Source: Thiocapsa bogorovii
Lineage (GTDB): Bacteria > Pseudomonadota > Gammaproteobacteria > Chromatiales > Chromatiaceae
Assembly: GCF_021228795.1 (NCBI RefSeq)
Contig: NZ_CP089309.1
Coordinates: forward strand, 3,410,001 to 3,474,000
DNA length: 64,000 nucleotides
Direction of reading: 5' to 3'
This document shows positions 30,125-39,546 of the stretch, piece after piece. The stretch's first letter is position 1, and every line of letters starts with the position of its first letter. Below the pieces are notes generated by a model. The model did no database searches and had not been told where the DNA came from. It worked only from the letters and a program-made list of their open reading frames with translations. The position numbers and the translations under genes were made by a program.

Positions 30125-31411
30125 TTATCCCTCCGACGAAGACTCCGCCGCCGTCGGCGCGAGCGGTCGCCCGAAGGTCTGCTCGTACAGCTCGGCATAG
30201 GGCGCGAGCGTCTCGTAGACGTGGTAGGGCACGACGCGCGACTCGAACTTGGGGAACTTGCTGCGCACATAGTTGAGGTTGCGCAGCAGCTTCATCTCGA
30301 TGACGGCGCGGGCGAATTCCAGTCCCTTGGGTCCGCGGGTGCGCTGGAGCATGGCGACCAGTTTGCGGATCGGCATCGGCGGGCGTTTCTGTCCAGGCGG
30401 GTGACTCAGGCGCTCCATGTAACGGGGCATCCCGCGGTTGCGATCGCCGGACTCGGTCAGCTCGCCGATCTCCAGCTCCGGGCGGAGCATCTCGAAGAGC
30501 TCCTCGCCGGTGGGCGTGCGCACCATGACCCACTGCCAGCCGAACGGGGCGCCCATGTAGCCGATGGTGATGTCGCTGAGCGTGTTGGCGTAGTCGAAGC
30601 AGGAGAGGCAGGACGAGGGGAAGATGCCGTGCAGCTTGTCCATCGGAAAATCGATGTAGTTCAGTCGCTCGACGTGCCCGTCTTCGTGGCGCATCCAGAG
30701 GCTGAAGTCCTGCATGAACTCGTGATGCACGACGGTCTCGGGTGATTTGGAGACCTGGGTCAGGAAATATTCAAGATCCGGATAGCTGACGTTGTCGCTG
30801 CATGGGATGCCGATGACGTAGAGGCGCTCCAGGCCCAGCTCGGCCTCGGCGGCGCGCAGCTGATGGACTTGGCAACCGGTGCCCACGACGGCGAGCCGCT
30901 TGATCCCCTGATCGCGCACCGCGTCGATGAGGCCGAGTGCCGGCGAGAGGCAAGGCTTGTTCCCGGCGGTCGCCAGGACCTCCTGCGGGGTGCGCGCCAG
31001 GATGGGCTGTGCCTTGAAGCGCGTCCCGGGCGCGGCGGCGGTGGTGATGACGGCATCGACCTTGTCTTGCTCGAGCAGGCGCGCGCCCAGTGCCGTGACC
31101 ATCCCGGTCCATTGGGCATGGGGGTTGGGGCGTGCCATCCGCGCGGCATACATGGCACGATAGATCCCGAAGCGGCCTTCTTCGCCGGCCTGACGGCTGC
31201 GCCCGTGCAGACGCTGCTCGATTCCGCGGGTCTGGTTGCGCACGAAGGTGCAGGTCTGCGACATTAGGAGCTTGAGGCTGCTGTCGCAGAAGCCGCAGTC
31301 GCTACACAGACGCGGACGCCCCTTGAGCCGCTCGTCGCTGCTGAGCAACGAGATCTGGTCGAGTCCCTTCGAAGGACCCTCTTCCATCGGCGCAATTTCG
31401 GTGCTCGTCAT
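30125..31411 (-). CDS. bciB: Ferredoxin-dependent 8-vinyl reductase, BciB type
   Basis: 428 residues of the F420-hydrogenase beta-subunit (FrhB) family. A cysteine cluster C36-x2-C39-x2-C42 (CSDCGFC) and a later pair in SSCLSCFDYAN can hold iron-sulfur clusters; AVVGTGCQVHQLRA and IGIPCSDNVSY are family segments. BciB reduces the C8 vinyl group of divinyl-(proto)chlorophyllide. The location 1.3 kb from bchI supports this over other FrhB-type enzymes such as hydroxymethyl-chlorophyll reductase. It is transcribed away from bchI, with a hydrolase gene between. Confidence 0.82.
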   Translation of the reverse strand: MTSTEIAPMEEGPSKGLDQISLLSSDERLKGRPRLCSDCGFCDSSLKLLMSQTCTFVRNQTRGIEQRLHGRSRQAGEEGRFGIYRAMYAARMARPNPHAQWTGMVTALGARLLEQDKVDAVITTAAAPGTRFKAQPILARTPQEVLATAGNKPCLSPALGLIDAVRDQGIKRLAVVGTGCQVHQLRAAEAELGLERLYVIGIPCSDNVSYPDLEYFLTQVSKSPETVVHHEFMQDFSLWMRHEDGHVERLNYIDFPMDKLHGIFPSSCLSCFDYANTLSDITIGYMGAPFGWQWVMVRTPTGEELFEMLRPELEIGELTESGDRNRGMPRYMERLSHPPGQKRPPMPIRKLVAMLQRTRGPKGLEFARAVIEMKLLRNLNYVRSKFPKFESRVVPYHVYETLAPYAELYEQTFGRPLAPTAAESSSEG

Positions 31412-31498
31412 TCGCTTGCCCCCGAGCGGTCGCGCCGGGGCGCATGCGCGGCGACGAGCGCCCCGCGCGTTGTCGGACTCGTCATAGAAGGAACGGAC

Positions 31499-32497
31499 AT
31501 GCTTCGAATTCTCCTCAGGGTGCTGGCTGGTCTTGTTGTACTTGTCGTCTTGGCGGTTGTTGCAGGCCCTTTCCTGATCTCAGGGAAGCCGAGCGACGGG
31601 GTCGCCTCCGGCGCCGAGGCGGCGGAGCCCGAAAGTCGTTTCGTGGTGATTCCGTTCGCGGGGACCGCGGGTCTTGCGATCCATTACCTCGAGCCGCCGT
31701 CCTCGGCGTCGTCCGACCCGACGGCCTTCCTCCTGCTGCACGGCTTTACCTTCAACGCCTGGACCTGGCAGCCGGTGCTCGACGTCTTCGCCGCTCGGGG
31801 CCGGGCTGTCGCCTACGATCAGCTTCCCTACGGCCTCAGTGCCAAGCCGACGCGCACGGATTGGGAGGGGCCGAATCCCTACTCGAAGGAGGCCGCAATC
31901 ACGCAGCTCTTTTCGGTGATGGATGCGCTCGGGCTCGAGCGCGCGGTCCTGGTCGGCAATTCCTCGGGCGGGACGCTCGCTCTGGAGGCGGCGTTGGCGC
32001 ACCCCGAGCGGGTGTCGGCCTTAATCCTCGTCGCGCCTTGGGTCTACGCCACGCGTCCGACCTTGCCCGAGTGGCTCGCCAGTCTGCCGCAAATGCGTCG
32101 CCTGAGTCTATTGATCGCGCGCAAGTTGGGCGAGAATGGCTCACTGCTGGATCTGTCCTATGCGGATGCGTCCGGGATCACGGAGGAGCGGCGCGCGCGG
32201 TTCGGGGTTCACACCCGCGTTGCGGGTTGGGATCTCGCCTGGGGCGAGCTGCTGGCCTTGTCGCTTTCTGCGCCGGTCACGGTAAGCGCTCATCTGGAAG
32301 AGGTAACCATTCCCGTTCTGTTGATCAGCGGTGAGAACGATCGGCTGGTGCCGATCGAGGACAGTCGGCGGGTTGCGGAGGCGCTGCCGGACGCGACCTT
32401 CGCGGTCATCGAGGGTTGCGGTCATGTCCCCCAGGAAGAATGCCCGGATGCATTTGAAACGGTCGTGAGCGCGTGGCTGGATGCCAGAGGCTTGTGA
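31499..32497 (+). CDS. Membrane-anchored alpha/beta hydrolase
   Basis: 332 residues starting with a hydrophobic segment (ILLRVLAGLVVLVVLAVVAG, about 4-23) that is probably a signal anchor. The alpha/beta-hydrolase fold shows FLLLHGFTFNAWTW, a nucleophile elbow GNSSGG (Ser), an acid in SGENDRLV and a histidine in GCGHVPQEE, so the triad looks complete. It lies between bciB and bchI; a role in pigment synthesis is possible from position but not shown by sequence. Confidence 0.75.
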   Translation: MLRILLRVLAGLVVLVVLAVVAGPFLISGKPSDGVASGAEAAEPESRFVVIPFAGTAGLAIHYLEPPSSASSDPTAFLLLHGFTFNAWTWQPVLDVFAARGRAVAYDQLPYGLSAKPTRTDWEGPNPYSKEAAITQLFSVMDALGLERAVLVGNSSGGTLALEAALAHPERVSALILVAPWVYATRPTLPEWLASLPQMRRLSLLIARKLGENGSLLDLSYADASGITEERRARFGVHTRVAGWDLAWGELLALSLSAPVTVSAHLEEVTIPVLLISGENDRLVPIEDSRRVAEALPDATFAVIEGCGHVPQEECPDAFETVVSAWLDARGL

Positions 32498-32690
32498 CGA
32501 CCGTTCCGATGCGGGCGCGCTCGCGGCGACGCGAAAAGCGCGTCAAACTCGCTCGATTCGGGCCAAATCGACTTCGCCTTGACCGAGTCCGCTTGACCTG
32601 ACTGAAGTCGGGGCGCTAGGGTCGCGCCCCGTATCCCTTCGGTCCACAACACACTGCACTTCAATCTCACTGCAACCAGGTTCGCCGCGT

Positions 32691-33716
32691 ATGCCCATCC
32701 CCTTTCCGTTTTCCGCTGTCGTCGCCCAGGAGGAGATGAAGCGCTCCCTGTTGATTGCGGCCATCGATCCTTCGATCGGCGGCGTCCTCGTCTTCGGTGA
32801 CCGCGGGACGGGTAAGTCCACGGCGATTCGTGGTCTCGCGGCGCTTCTGCCGAAGATGCGTGCGGTCGACTGCGTCTATAACTGCGACCCGGAGGCGGGC
32901 GAGGACGCGCTTTGCGCCGAGTGCCGAACCAAGCGCGCCAAAGGTCCGCTGAAGAGCCGGATGGTGCCGGTTCCGGTGGTCGATCTGCCGCTCGGTGCGA
33001 CCGAAGACCGCGTGATCGGTGCGCTGGATCTCGAGCGTGCCTTGACCAAGGGCGAGAAGGCCTTCGAGCCCGGACTCCTGGCGCGCGCCCATCGCGGCTT
33101 CCTCTACATCGACGAGGTCAACCTGCTCGAGGACCATCTCGTCGACTCGCTCCTCGACGTGGCCGCCTCCGGCGAGAATCTGGTCGAGCGCGAAGGTCTA
33201 AGTATCCGTCATCCCGCCCGCTTCGTGCTGGTCGGCTCGGGTAACCCGGAGGAGGGCGAGCTGCGCCCGCAGCTCCAGGACCGCTTCGGTCTCTCGGTCG
33301 AGGTCAGGACCCCGCAGGATCTGCCGACCCGCATGAAGGTCGTGCGGCTGCGCGACGAGTTCGAGCGCGACCCGCCGGCCTTCGTGCAGAGGTGGAAGCG
33401 CCAGGACGGCAAGGTCCGCAGCCAGATCCAGAAGGCGCGTGATTTTCTCCCGACCGTTGATGTCCCGGATGCGACCCTGGAACAAGCGGGGCGGCTCTGC
33501 ATCAAGCTCGGCACCGACGGTCTGCGCGGCGAGCTGACCCTGATCCGCGCCGCCCGCGCCTTTGCGGCACTCAAAGGTGATGCCGAGGTGAAGGATGCGC
33601 ATTTGGTTCAGGTCGCGGCCTCTGCGCTGCGGCACCGCCTGCGCCGTGATCCGCTCGACGAGTCCGGCTCGACCAGCCGGGTCGAGCGTGCGGTCGGGGA
33701 GTTGTTCGGGGAATGA
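32691..33716 (+). CDS. bchI: Magnesium chelatase ATPase subunit I
   Basis: An AAA+ protein of 341 residues that, with BchD and BchH, inserts Mg into protoporphyrin IX, the first step toward bacteriochlorophyll. Walker A is GDRGTGKST (36-44), Walker B is FLYIDEVNLLED, and the sensor segment FVLVGSGNPEEGELRPQLQDR is intact. The insert with VYNCDPEAGEDALCAECR is typical of BchI/ChlI. It overlaps bchD by 4 bases. No TGT-N12-ACA operator was found in the 193-base upstream gap. Confidence 0.96.
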   Translation: MPIPFPFSAVVAQEEMKRSLLIAAIDPSIGGVLVFGDRGTGKSTAIRGLAALLPKMRAVDCVYNCDPEAGEDALCAECRTKRAKGPLKSRMVPVPVVDLPLGATEDRVIGALDLERALTKGEKAFEPGLLARAHRGFLYIDEVNLLEDHLVDSLLDVAASGENLVEREGLSIRHPARFVLVGSGNPEEGELRPQLQDRFGLSVEVRTPQDLPTRMKVVRLRDEFERDPPAFVQRWKRQDGKVRSQIQKARDFLPTVDVPDATLEQAGRLCIKLGTDGLRGELTLIRAARAFAALKGDAEVKDAHLVQVAASALRHRLRRDPLDESGSTSRVERAVGELFGE

Positions 33717-35512
33717 GCAATCCTGCGGGGATGCCTCAGTCGGAGCCCGAGCGTCCGCGCGGCGAGTCCGGGGTTTCGCGCTGGGAGGATGCTGTGCTCG
33801 CGGCGGCCCTCATGTCCGTGGACCCGGTGGGAACCGGCGGTGTCGCGCTGCGCTCGCTCGCCGGCCCGGTGCGCGATCAGTGGCTGACGATCATGCGCGA
33901 CCTGCAACCGCCCGGCACCCCGATGCGGCGCATCCCGCTGCATGTCTCCGACGGGCGTCTGCTCGGCGGTCTGGATCTGGCCGCGACCCTGAGCGCCGGC
34001 CGACCGGTGGCCGAACGCGGTCTGCTGGTCGAGGCCGACGGCGGGATCGTCGAGCTGGCGATGGCAGAGCGGATTGCCGCCGGCACCGCGGCACGCCTCA
34101 CCATGGCATTCGATTCGGGCGAGGTGGTGCTCGAGCGCGATGGTCTGGCGATGCGCTCGCCGGCGCGATTCGCCGTGGTCGCCCTGGACGAGGGTGTCGG
34201 CGACGACGAGGGTCTGCTCAACGCGCTGCTTGACCGTCTGGCCTTCCACCAGGATCTAACCCATATTCGTGTCCACGAGGCGGTCGCCTGTGACTACGAC
34301 GCGGACGAGATCCTTGCCGCTCGCGCTCTGCTCCCCGGAATTCAGGTCAGCGAGGACCAGATCGAGGCACTCTGCAGCACCGCCTTGGCCTTGGGCATCC
34401 CCTCGCTACGTGCATCCATCTTTGCCGCCCGAGCCGCCTGCGCCGCCGCCGCGCTCGAGGGCCGTACCGAGGTCACCGAGGAGGACCTGGCCGTCGCCGG
34501 TCGATTGGTGCTCGCGCCGCGCGCGACCATGCTGCCGCCGTCGGAACAGCCACCGGACGAGCCGCCTCCGCCCGAGCCGGAAGAGCCGGATCAGGAGCAG
34601 GACAAGGGCGAGGACCAACAAGAGCCGAAGGAGCTCGAGGATCAGGTGCTCGAAGCCGCCAAGGCGGCGATTCCGGCGGACCTGCTCGCGCAGCTGCAGC
34701 TCGGCAAGCTGCGCCGCTCGCGTGCCCGTGCAACCGGCAAGGCCGGTGCCGTACAGAATGCGCCCCTGCGCGGGCGCCCGGCCGGTGTCCTGCGCGGCGA
34801 GCCGCGAGCCGGTCTGCGTCTCAACGTCGTCGAGACCTTGCGTGCCGCGGCACCTTGGCAGCGGCTGCGTCGCGAAGAGGTCGCAAGGTTCGGCGGGCAA
34901 TCCAACCGCATCGAGATCCGTCAGGACGACTTCCGCATCACCCGCTTCAAGCATCGCTCCGAGACCACGACCATCTTCGTCGTCGATGCCTCGGGCTCCT
35001 CGGCACTGCATCGTTTGGCGGAAGCCAAGGGCGCGGTCGAGCTGCTCCTGGCGGACTGCTATGTGCGTCGCGACCGGGTCGCGCTGGTCGCCTTTCGCGG
35101 TCAGTTCGCCGAGGTGTTGCTTCCGCCGACACGCTCGTTGGTCCGGGCCAAGCGCTCGCTGGCCAGCCTGCCGGGCGGCGGAGGTACGCCGCTCGCGTCC
35201 GGGATCGACCTGGGCATGATGTTGGCGGATTCGGTCAAACGCCGCGGCGGTACGCCGATCCTCATCATCATGACCGACGGGCGGGCCAACGTGGCGCGCG
35301 ACGGGACCGGCGGGCGGGCGCGGGCCAACGAGGATGCGCTCTCCGCGGCACGCTTGGTGCGCTCGGTCGAGATCACCTCGTTGGTGATCGACACCTCCCC
35401 GCGTCCGCAGCAGCAGGGGCGCGATCTGGCCGTCGAGATGGGTGCGCGCTATCTGCCCTTGCCGCATGCCGACGCGACCTCGCTGTCCCATGCCGTGCGC
35501 GCAGCAGGATGA
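33713..35512 (+). CDS. bchD: Magnesium chelatase subunit D
   Basis: 599 residues in three parts. An AAA+-like N-terminal half lacks a usable Walker A. An acidic, proline-rich linker (PPDEPPPPEPEEPDQEQDKG, from about 280) follows. The C-terminal von Willebrand A domain has the MIDAS motif DASGSS and a threonine-containing GGGGTPLASG. BchD forms the platform on which BchI rings assemble. Its ATG overlaps the bchI stop (ATGA). Confidence 0.95.
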   Translation: MSNPAGMPQSEPERPRGESGVSRWEDAVLAAALMSVDPVGTGGVALRSLAGPVRDQWLTIMRDLQPPGTPMRRIPLHVSDGRLLGGLDLAATLSAGRPVAERGLLVEADGGIVELAMAERIAAGTAARLTMAFDSGEVVLERDGLAMRSPARFAVVALDEGVGDDEGLLNALLDRLAFHQDLTHIRVHEAVACDYDADEILAARALLPGIQVSEDQIEALCSTALALGIPSLRASIFAARAACAAAALEGRTEVTEEDLAVAGRLVLAPRATMLPPSEQPPDEPPPPEPEEPDQEQDKGEDQQEPKELEDQVLEAAKAAIPADLLAQLQLGKLRRSRARATGKAGAVQNAPLRGRPAGVLRGEPRAGLRLNVVETLRAAAPWQRLRREEVARFGGQSNRIEIRQDDFRITRFKHRSETTTIFVVDASGSSALHRLAEAKGAVELLLADCYVRRDRVALVAFRGQFAEVLLPPTRSLVRAKRSLASLPGGGGTPLASGIDLGMMLADSVKRRGGTPILIIMTDGRANVARDGTGGRARANEDALSAARLVRSVEITSLVIDTSPRPQQQGRDLAVEMGARYLPLPHADATSLSHAVRAAG

Positions 35513-35656
35513 GCTCGGGGGCGCGCTGATGACTCTCGAAGGCGCCCAGCCCAGGATCGTCGAGTTGTACTCGACTCTTCGGCAGCGAGACAGGAGCACC
35601 GCGTCGCTTACCACTCCACCGCCCCGTGAGCGGATCAGCCTTTTGGGCAGCGCCTG

Positions 35657-36562
35657 ATGGCCGATACGCCACGGTGGGACATCGAGGGTCGGGACTGGCC
35701 CAATCGTGAGGTCAGCCGCTTCGTCGAGGCAGGCGGCCTGCGCTGGCACCTTCAGCAGATGGGCTCGGGGCCGACCCTCCTGATGCTCCACGGTACGGGG
35801 GCGGCGACGCACTCCTGGCGCGCCTTTGCCCCGGCGCTCGCCGATCGCTTTACCGTTATCGCGCCTGATTTACCAGGCCACGGATTCACCGGCGTGCTGC
35901 CGGCGAAACGCATGTCCTTGCCCGGCATGGCCGCGGCCGTTCACGCCCTGCTTCGTGAGCTCGACTGCAGGCCCGATCTCGTTCTCGGGCACTCGGCGGG
36001 AGCGGCGATCCTGATTCGGATGACGCTCGACGGATTCATCCAGCCGCGTGGTCTGGTGAGCCTGAACGGTGCACTCATGCCTTGGCGTGGACTCCCGGCG
36101 CACATCTTTTCACCCGCCGCCAAGCTGATGGCATCGAATGCCTTGGTCGTGCGTCTCTTTGCCGGGCGCGCGGCCGATCGGCGGGTGGTCGAGCGGCTGG
36201 TCGAGAGCACCGGCTCGACTCTGGAGCCGGCCGGCGTCGACCTCTATCATCGCCTCGTCCGCAATCCATCGCATGTCGGCGCCAGTCTCGCCATGATGGC
36301 CAACTGGGATCTGGCCGCGCTTGCTCCCGAGCTGGGCCGTCTGCGTCCACCGCTCTTTCTAGTTGTCGGCGAAGGCGACCTGACGGTGTCGCCGTCCGAG
36401 GCCCGCCGCGTGCGCGAACGTCTCCCGAGTGCTGAGGTCATTTCCTTGCCGGGCCTCGGGCATCTCGCTCACGAGGAGCGGCCCGAAGAGGTTGCGGATC
36501 TCGTCAAGGGCCTCGCGGACCGGTTGGGTCTCTCGGATAGCACGAGTTTGTCTCCGACTTGA
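35657..36562 (+). CDS. bchO: Magnesium chelatase accessory protein BchO (alpha/beta hydrolase)
   Basis: 301 residues with LMLHGTGAATHSWR, nucleophile elbow GHSAGAAI and GLGHLAHEERPEEV near the end. BchO is an alpha/beta-hydrolase-fold protein found with bchI and bchD in purple bacteria; its exact biochemical role is not settled. The gene lies 144 bases after bchD on the same strand. The gap contains a perfect 7-bp inverted repeat with 3-base loop (35559-35575) but no T-run. Confidence 0.88.
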   Translation: MADTPRWDIEGRDWPNREVSRFVEAGGLRWHLQQMGSGPTLLMLHGTGAATHSWRAFAPALADRFTVIAPDLPGHGFTGVLPAKRMSLPGMAAAVHALLRELDCRPDLVLGHSAGAAILIRMTLDGFIQPRGLVSLNGALMPWRGLPAHIFSPAAKLMASNALVVRLFAGRAADRRVVERLVESTGSTLEPAGVDLYHRLVRNPSHVGASLAMMANWDLAALAPELGRLRPPLFLVVGEGDLTVSPSEARRVRERLPSAEVISLPGLGHLAHEERPEEVADLVKGLADRLGLSDSTSLSPT

Positions 36563-36573
36563 TCTAGCAGGGG

Positions 36574-36619
36574 CTGACAAACGCCGGTTCCTGCTATAAT
36601 GTCAACCAACATTGACATT
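36574..36619 (+). promoter_or_regulatory. crtI promoter with overlapping PpsR/CrtJ-type operator
   Basis: A TATAAT (36595-36600) has CTGACA (36574-36579) upstream, with a short 15-base spacer. Starting on the last base of this -10 box is TGT-N12-ACA (36600-36617), the site pattern bound by the redox/light repressor PpsR (CrtJ). It is embedded in a perfect 8-bp inverted repeat AATGTCAA...TTGACATT (36598-36619) with a 6-base centre. Binding here would cover the -10 region and start site. Repressor identity is inferred from the consensus; no ppsR gene is in the window. Confidence 0.75.
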
Positions 36620-36637
36620 ACATAAGGTCATGCAGAC

Positions 36638-38167
36638 TTGACACTCCCGGCATCACAGGTCTCCGAGCGCAACTCAGGTCGCAGCAAGCCGCACGCGGTC
36701 ATCATCGGCAGTGGCTTCGGCGGACTGGCTGCCGCGATTCGCCTAGGGGCGAGGGGGTATCAGGTTACAGTGCTGGAGCGCCTGGACGCGCCCGGCGGTC
36801 GTGCCTATGTCCACAAGATCGACGGCTTCACCTTCGATGCCGGTCCGACCATCATCACCGCGCCCTTCCTGCTCGACGAGCTCTGGGGGCTGTGCGGTCG
36901 CAACTTCTCCGAGGAGATCGACATCCGCTTGATGGATCCCTTCTACCGGATCCGTTTCGACGACGGCAAGGTCTTCGATTACAACGGCGACGCGGACGCG
37001 GTTAAGGCCCAGATCGCAAAGTTCTCGCCGCGCGACGTCGAGGGCTACGATCGCTTCATGGAACACAGCCAGGCGATCTTCAAGATCGGTTTCGAGCAGT
37101 TGGGTCATGTTCCCTTCAACTCCTGGACCGACATGCTCAAGATCGTGCCGGATATGATCACGCTCGGCAGCCATCGCAGCGTCTATGCGATGGTCTCCAA
37201 GTACATCAAGGACCCCTATATCCGGCAGGTTCTGTCCTTCCATCCGTTGCTGATCGGCGGCAATCCCTTCTCTGTGACCTCCATCTACACGCTCATCTCC
37301 TTCCTGGAGCGTAAATGGGGCGTGCACTCGGCCATCGGCGGAACAGGCGCACTCGTGAAGGGGATGGTTAGCCTCATCGAAGGCCAGGGCGGGACGATTC
37401 GCTACGGCGAAGAGGTCGAGCAAATCCTGGTGAAGGACGGCACGGCGACTGGTGTTCGGCTCAAGTCCGGCGAGGCGATCGCGGCGCCTGTCGTCGTCTC
37501 CAACGCAGACGCGGCCTGGACCTATCGCTACCTCTTGCCGGCCGAGCATCGCAGCCATTGGACGGATCAAAAGATCGATCGCGCCCAATACTCAAACGGA
37601 CTCTTCGTTTGGTATTTCGGTACCAAGCGTCAATATCCCGAAGTTGCCCATCATACGATCCTGCTCGGGCCACGCTACAAAGGACTGCTGGACGATATTT
37701 TCAAAAACAAGCGTCTGGCGGACGACTTCAGTCTTTATCTGCATCGCCCGACGGCCACGGATCCGGGCTTGGCGCCGGAGGGTTGCGATACCTTCTACGT
37801 CTTGGCCCCGGTTCCGCACCTAAAAGGGAATGTCGACTGGGAGAAGGAAGCCGAGCCCTTCCGGGCACGGATCGCCCGCTATTTGAGTGAAACCGTCCTA
37901 CCGGGGTTGGAAGACGAGATCGTCGCCTCGCTCGTCACGACGCCGCGGGATTTCCAGGACAGGCTTCTGTCCTACAACGGGGCCGGGTTCAGTCTTGAGC
38001 CCATCCTCTTGCAGAGTGCCTGGTTCAGACCGCACAACGCGAGCGAAGAGGTGAATGGCCTTTACTTGGTCGGTGCGGGGACGCATCCGGGTGCAGGTGT
38101 GCCCGGTGTCCTATCGTCGGCCCGTGTCCTCGATACGGTGGTACCCGATGCCTCAACCTATGCTTAA
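36638..38167 (+). CDS. crtI: Phytoene desaturase
   Basis: 509 residues. The N-terminal FAD-binding motif is VIIGSGFGGLAAAIRL, and the C-terminal CrtI signature GLYLVGAGTHPGAGVPGV is intact. It introduces double bonds into phytoene on the way to lycopene or neurosporene at the membrane. The best start is a TTG at 36638 with AAGG ten bases upstream. The only nearby ATG (36630) is out of frame and ends after three codons. crtB overlaps its 3' end. Confidence 0.95.
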   Translation: MTLPASQVSERNSGRSKPHAVIIGSGFGGLAAAIRLGARGYQVTVLERLDAPGGRAYVHKIDGFTFDAGPTIITAPFLLDELWGLCGRNFSEEIDIRLMDPFYRIRFDDGKVFDYNGDADAVKAQIAKFSPRDVEGYDRFMEHSQAIFKIGFEQLGHVPFNSWTDMLKIVPDMITLGSHRSVYAMVSKYIKDPYIRQVLSFHPLLIGGNPFSVTSIYTLISFLERKWGVHSAIGGTGALVKGMVSLIEGQGGTIRYGEEVEQILVKDGTATGVRLKSGEAIAAPVVVSNADAAWTYRYLLPAEHRSHWTDQKIDRAQYSNGLFVWYFGTKRQYPEVAHHTILLGPRYKGLLDDIFKNKRLADDFSLYLHRPTATDPGLAPEGCDTFYVLAPVPHLKGNVDWEKEAEPFRARIARYLSETVLPGLEDEIVASLVTTPRDFQDRLLSYNGAGFSLEPILLQSAWFRPHNASEEVNGLYLVGAGTHPGAGVPGVLSSARVLDTVVPDASTYA

Positions 38168-39215
38168 GACCGATCACGCGAGCGCGGCGGATATCGCCGC
38201 GTGTCGCCAACTGCTGCGGACCGGCTCGCGTTCGTTCTACGCGGCCTCTTTTCTCTTGCCTCAGCGCATCCGCGATCCTGCCATCGCGCTCTACGCCTTC
38301 TGTCGCATCGCCGACGATGCGATCGATTGCGCGGGCGAGGAGCCCGGCGCCCAGACCCGCGCCTTGGCCGAGCTGCACCATCGTCTCGATCGTATCTACG
38401 ACGGCGAGCCGGTCGATGAATACACCGATCGCGCCTTGGCCGACGTGGTCAGGTGCTTCGGGATCCCGAAGGCGCTGCTCGAGGCCCTGCTCGAAGGGTT
38501 CGAGTGGGATGCCGAAGGTCGGCGCTTCGAGGACCTCTCGGGCGTCTACGACTATTCGGCGCGGGTCGCGGGTACCGTGGGTGCCATGATGGCGGCCCTC
38601 ATGGGCGCGCGCAGTACGCAGCTGGTGGCGCGTGCCTGCGATCTTGGCGTGGCCATGCAGTTGACCAATATCGCTCGCGATGTCGGAGAGGATGCCCGTA
38701 ACGGCCGCCTTTACCTGCCGATGTCGTGGATGCGCGAGGTCGGGATCGACCCCGAGGCCTGGCTTAAGGAACCCGTCTTCAACGATGCACTCGCCAGCGT
38801 GATCGAGCGTCTGCTGCGCGCGGCCGAAACGCTGTATGTGCGGTCCGATGCAGGGATCGCCGGGTTGCCCATGGGCTGTCGAGCCGGTATCAACGCCGCC
38901 CGCTATCTTTATGCCGAGATTGGACGTCAGGTCGAGCGCCAGGGTCTGGACTCCATCTCCCGCCGTGCCGTAGTGCCCGGCAGTCGCAAGGTCCAGCTCT
39001 TGGCGCCGATCCTCGGAGCCGCCGTGTTGTCTCCACGTTACGTCTCCGCTCCACCGCTCGACGAGACGCGCTTCCTGGTGGACGCCGTGGTCTACTCCGC
39101 CCATCGGTCCAGTGAAGAGGAGACCGCAGCCCCCGCCGGTGTGGGCGGTCGCGTGATCTGGGTACTGGAGCTCTTTGAGCAGCTCGAGGAGCGCGAGCGC
39201 GCGTTGACCAACTGA
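38148..39215 (+). CDS. crtB: Phytoene synthase
   Basis: About 355 residues of the squalene/phytoene synthase family. It condenses two geranylgeranyl diphosphates. Both Asp-rich motifs are present: DDAID in FCRIADDAIDCAGEE, and the second in NIARDVGEDARNGRLYLP. The start is ATG 38148 (MPQPMLK) or 38160, both inside the crtI end, so the genes overlap by 8-20 bases and are coupled. The longer frame from 38055 is just the crtI region in another frame. Confidence 0.94.
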   Translation: MPQPMLKTDHASAADIAACRQLLRTGSRSFYAASFLLPQRIRDPAIALYAFCRIADDAIDCAGEEPGAQTRALAELHHRLDRIYDGEPVDEYTDRALADVVRCFGIPKALLEALLEGFEWDAEGRRFEDLSGVYDYSARVAGTVGAMMAALMGARSTQLVARACDLGVAMQLTNIARDVGEDARNGRLYLPMSWMREVGIDPEAWLKEPVFNDALASVIERLLRAAETLYVRSDAGIAGLPMGCRAGINAARYLYAEIGRQVERQGLDSISRRAVVPGSRKVQLLAPILGAAVLSPRYVSAPPLDETRFLVDAVVYSAHRSSEEETAAPAGVGGRVIWVLELFEQLEERERALTN

Positions 39216-39235
39216 CGCGCGACACGACCTGAACG

Positions 39236-39322
39236 TTAAACCGCGCCCAGTGCGGTAGGCGATGTTTTTGAATGGGATCGGGCCCGGCAGGCTTGATGAC
39301 CGTTGTGGGCTGCGCGGTTTAA
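39236..39322. repeat. 87-bp TTAAACCGCG repeat, unit A1 (type I)
   Basis: 87 bases bounded by an 11-bp inverted repeat TTAAACCGCGC / GCGCGGTTTAA (12 bp with the outer G/C). The core ATGTTTTTGAATGGGATCGG is shared with units C1 and E. It starts 20 bases after the crtB stop codon. Confidence 0.9.
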
Positions 39323-39342
39323 CATATTAAAAGTATGAAACT

Positions 39343-39428
39343 CTAAACCGCGTCACTGAGAAGGTCGGAAAAATCCTCGAGCCCGACGCAACATGACAAT
39401 GACGCATTTCACTCTGGACGCGGTTCAG
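39343..39428. repeat. TTAAACCGCG repeat, unit A2 (type II)
   Basis: 86 bases with ends CTAAACCGCGTC and GACGCGGTTCAG. The interior (AAGGTCGG, AACATGA, GACGCAT, CTCTGGACGCGG) matches unit C2. It is separated from A1 by a 20-base AT-rich linker. The locus lies between the convergent crtB and DUF4412-like genes. Confidence 0.88.
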
Positions 39429-39546
39429 GTCCGAATCCGGGATCACGCGGGGGGATGAGCGAGGCCCCGGCCGAAGGCAACACTCGGGGTTGCTTGGTCC
39501 GGGGCGCGCCGGTCGGACGATGTGCGCTCGACCGGTCTTCGGAGGT

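Noticed and set aside
32498-32690. A PpsR-type TGT-N12-ACA operator before bchI
   Set aside because: Each TGT in the gap was checked on the plus strand; none has ACA at the right distance. Regulation of bchI stays open.
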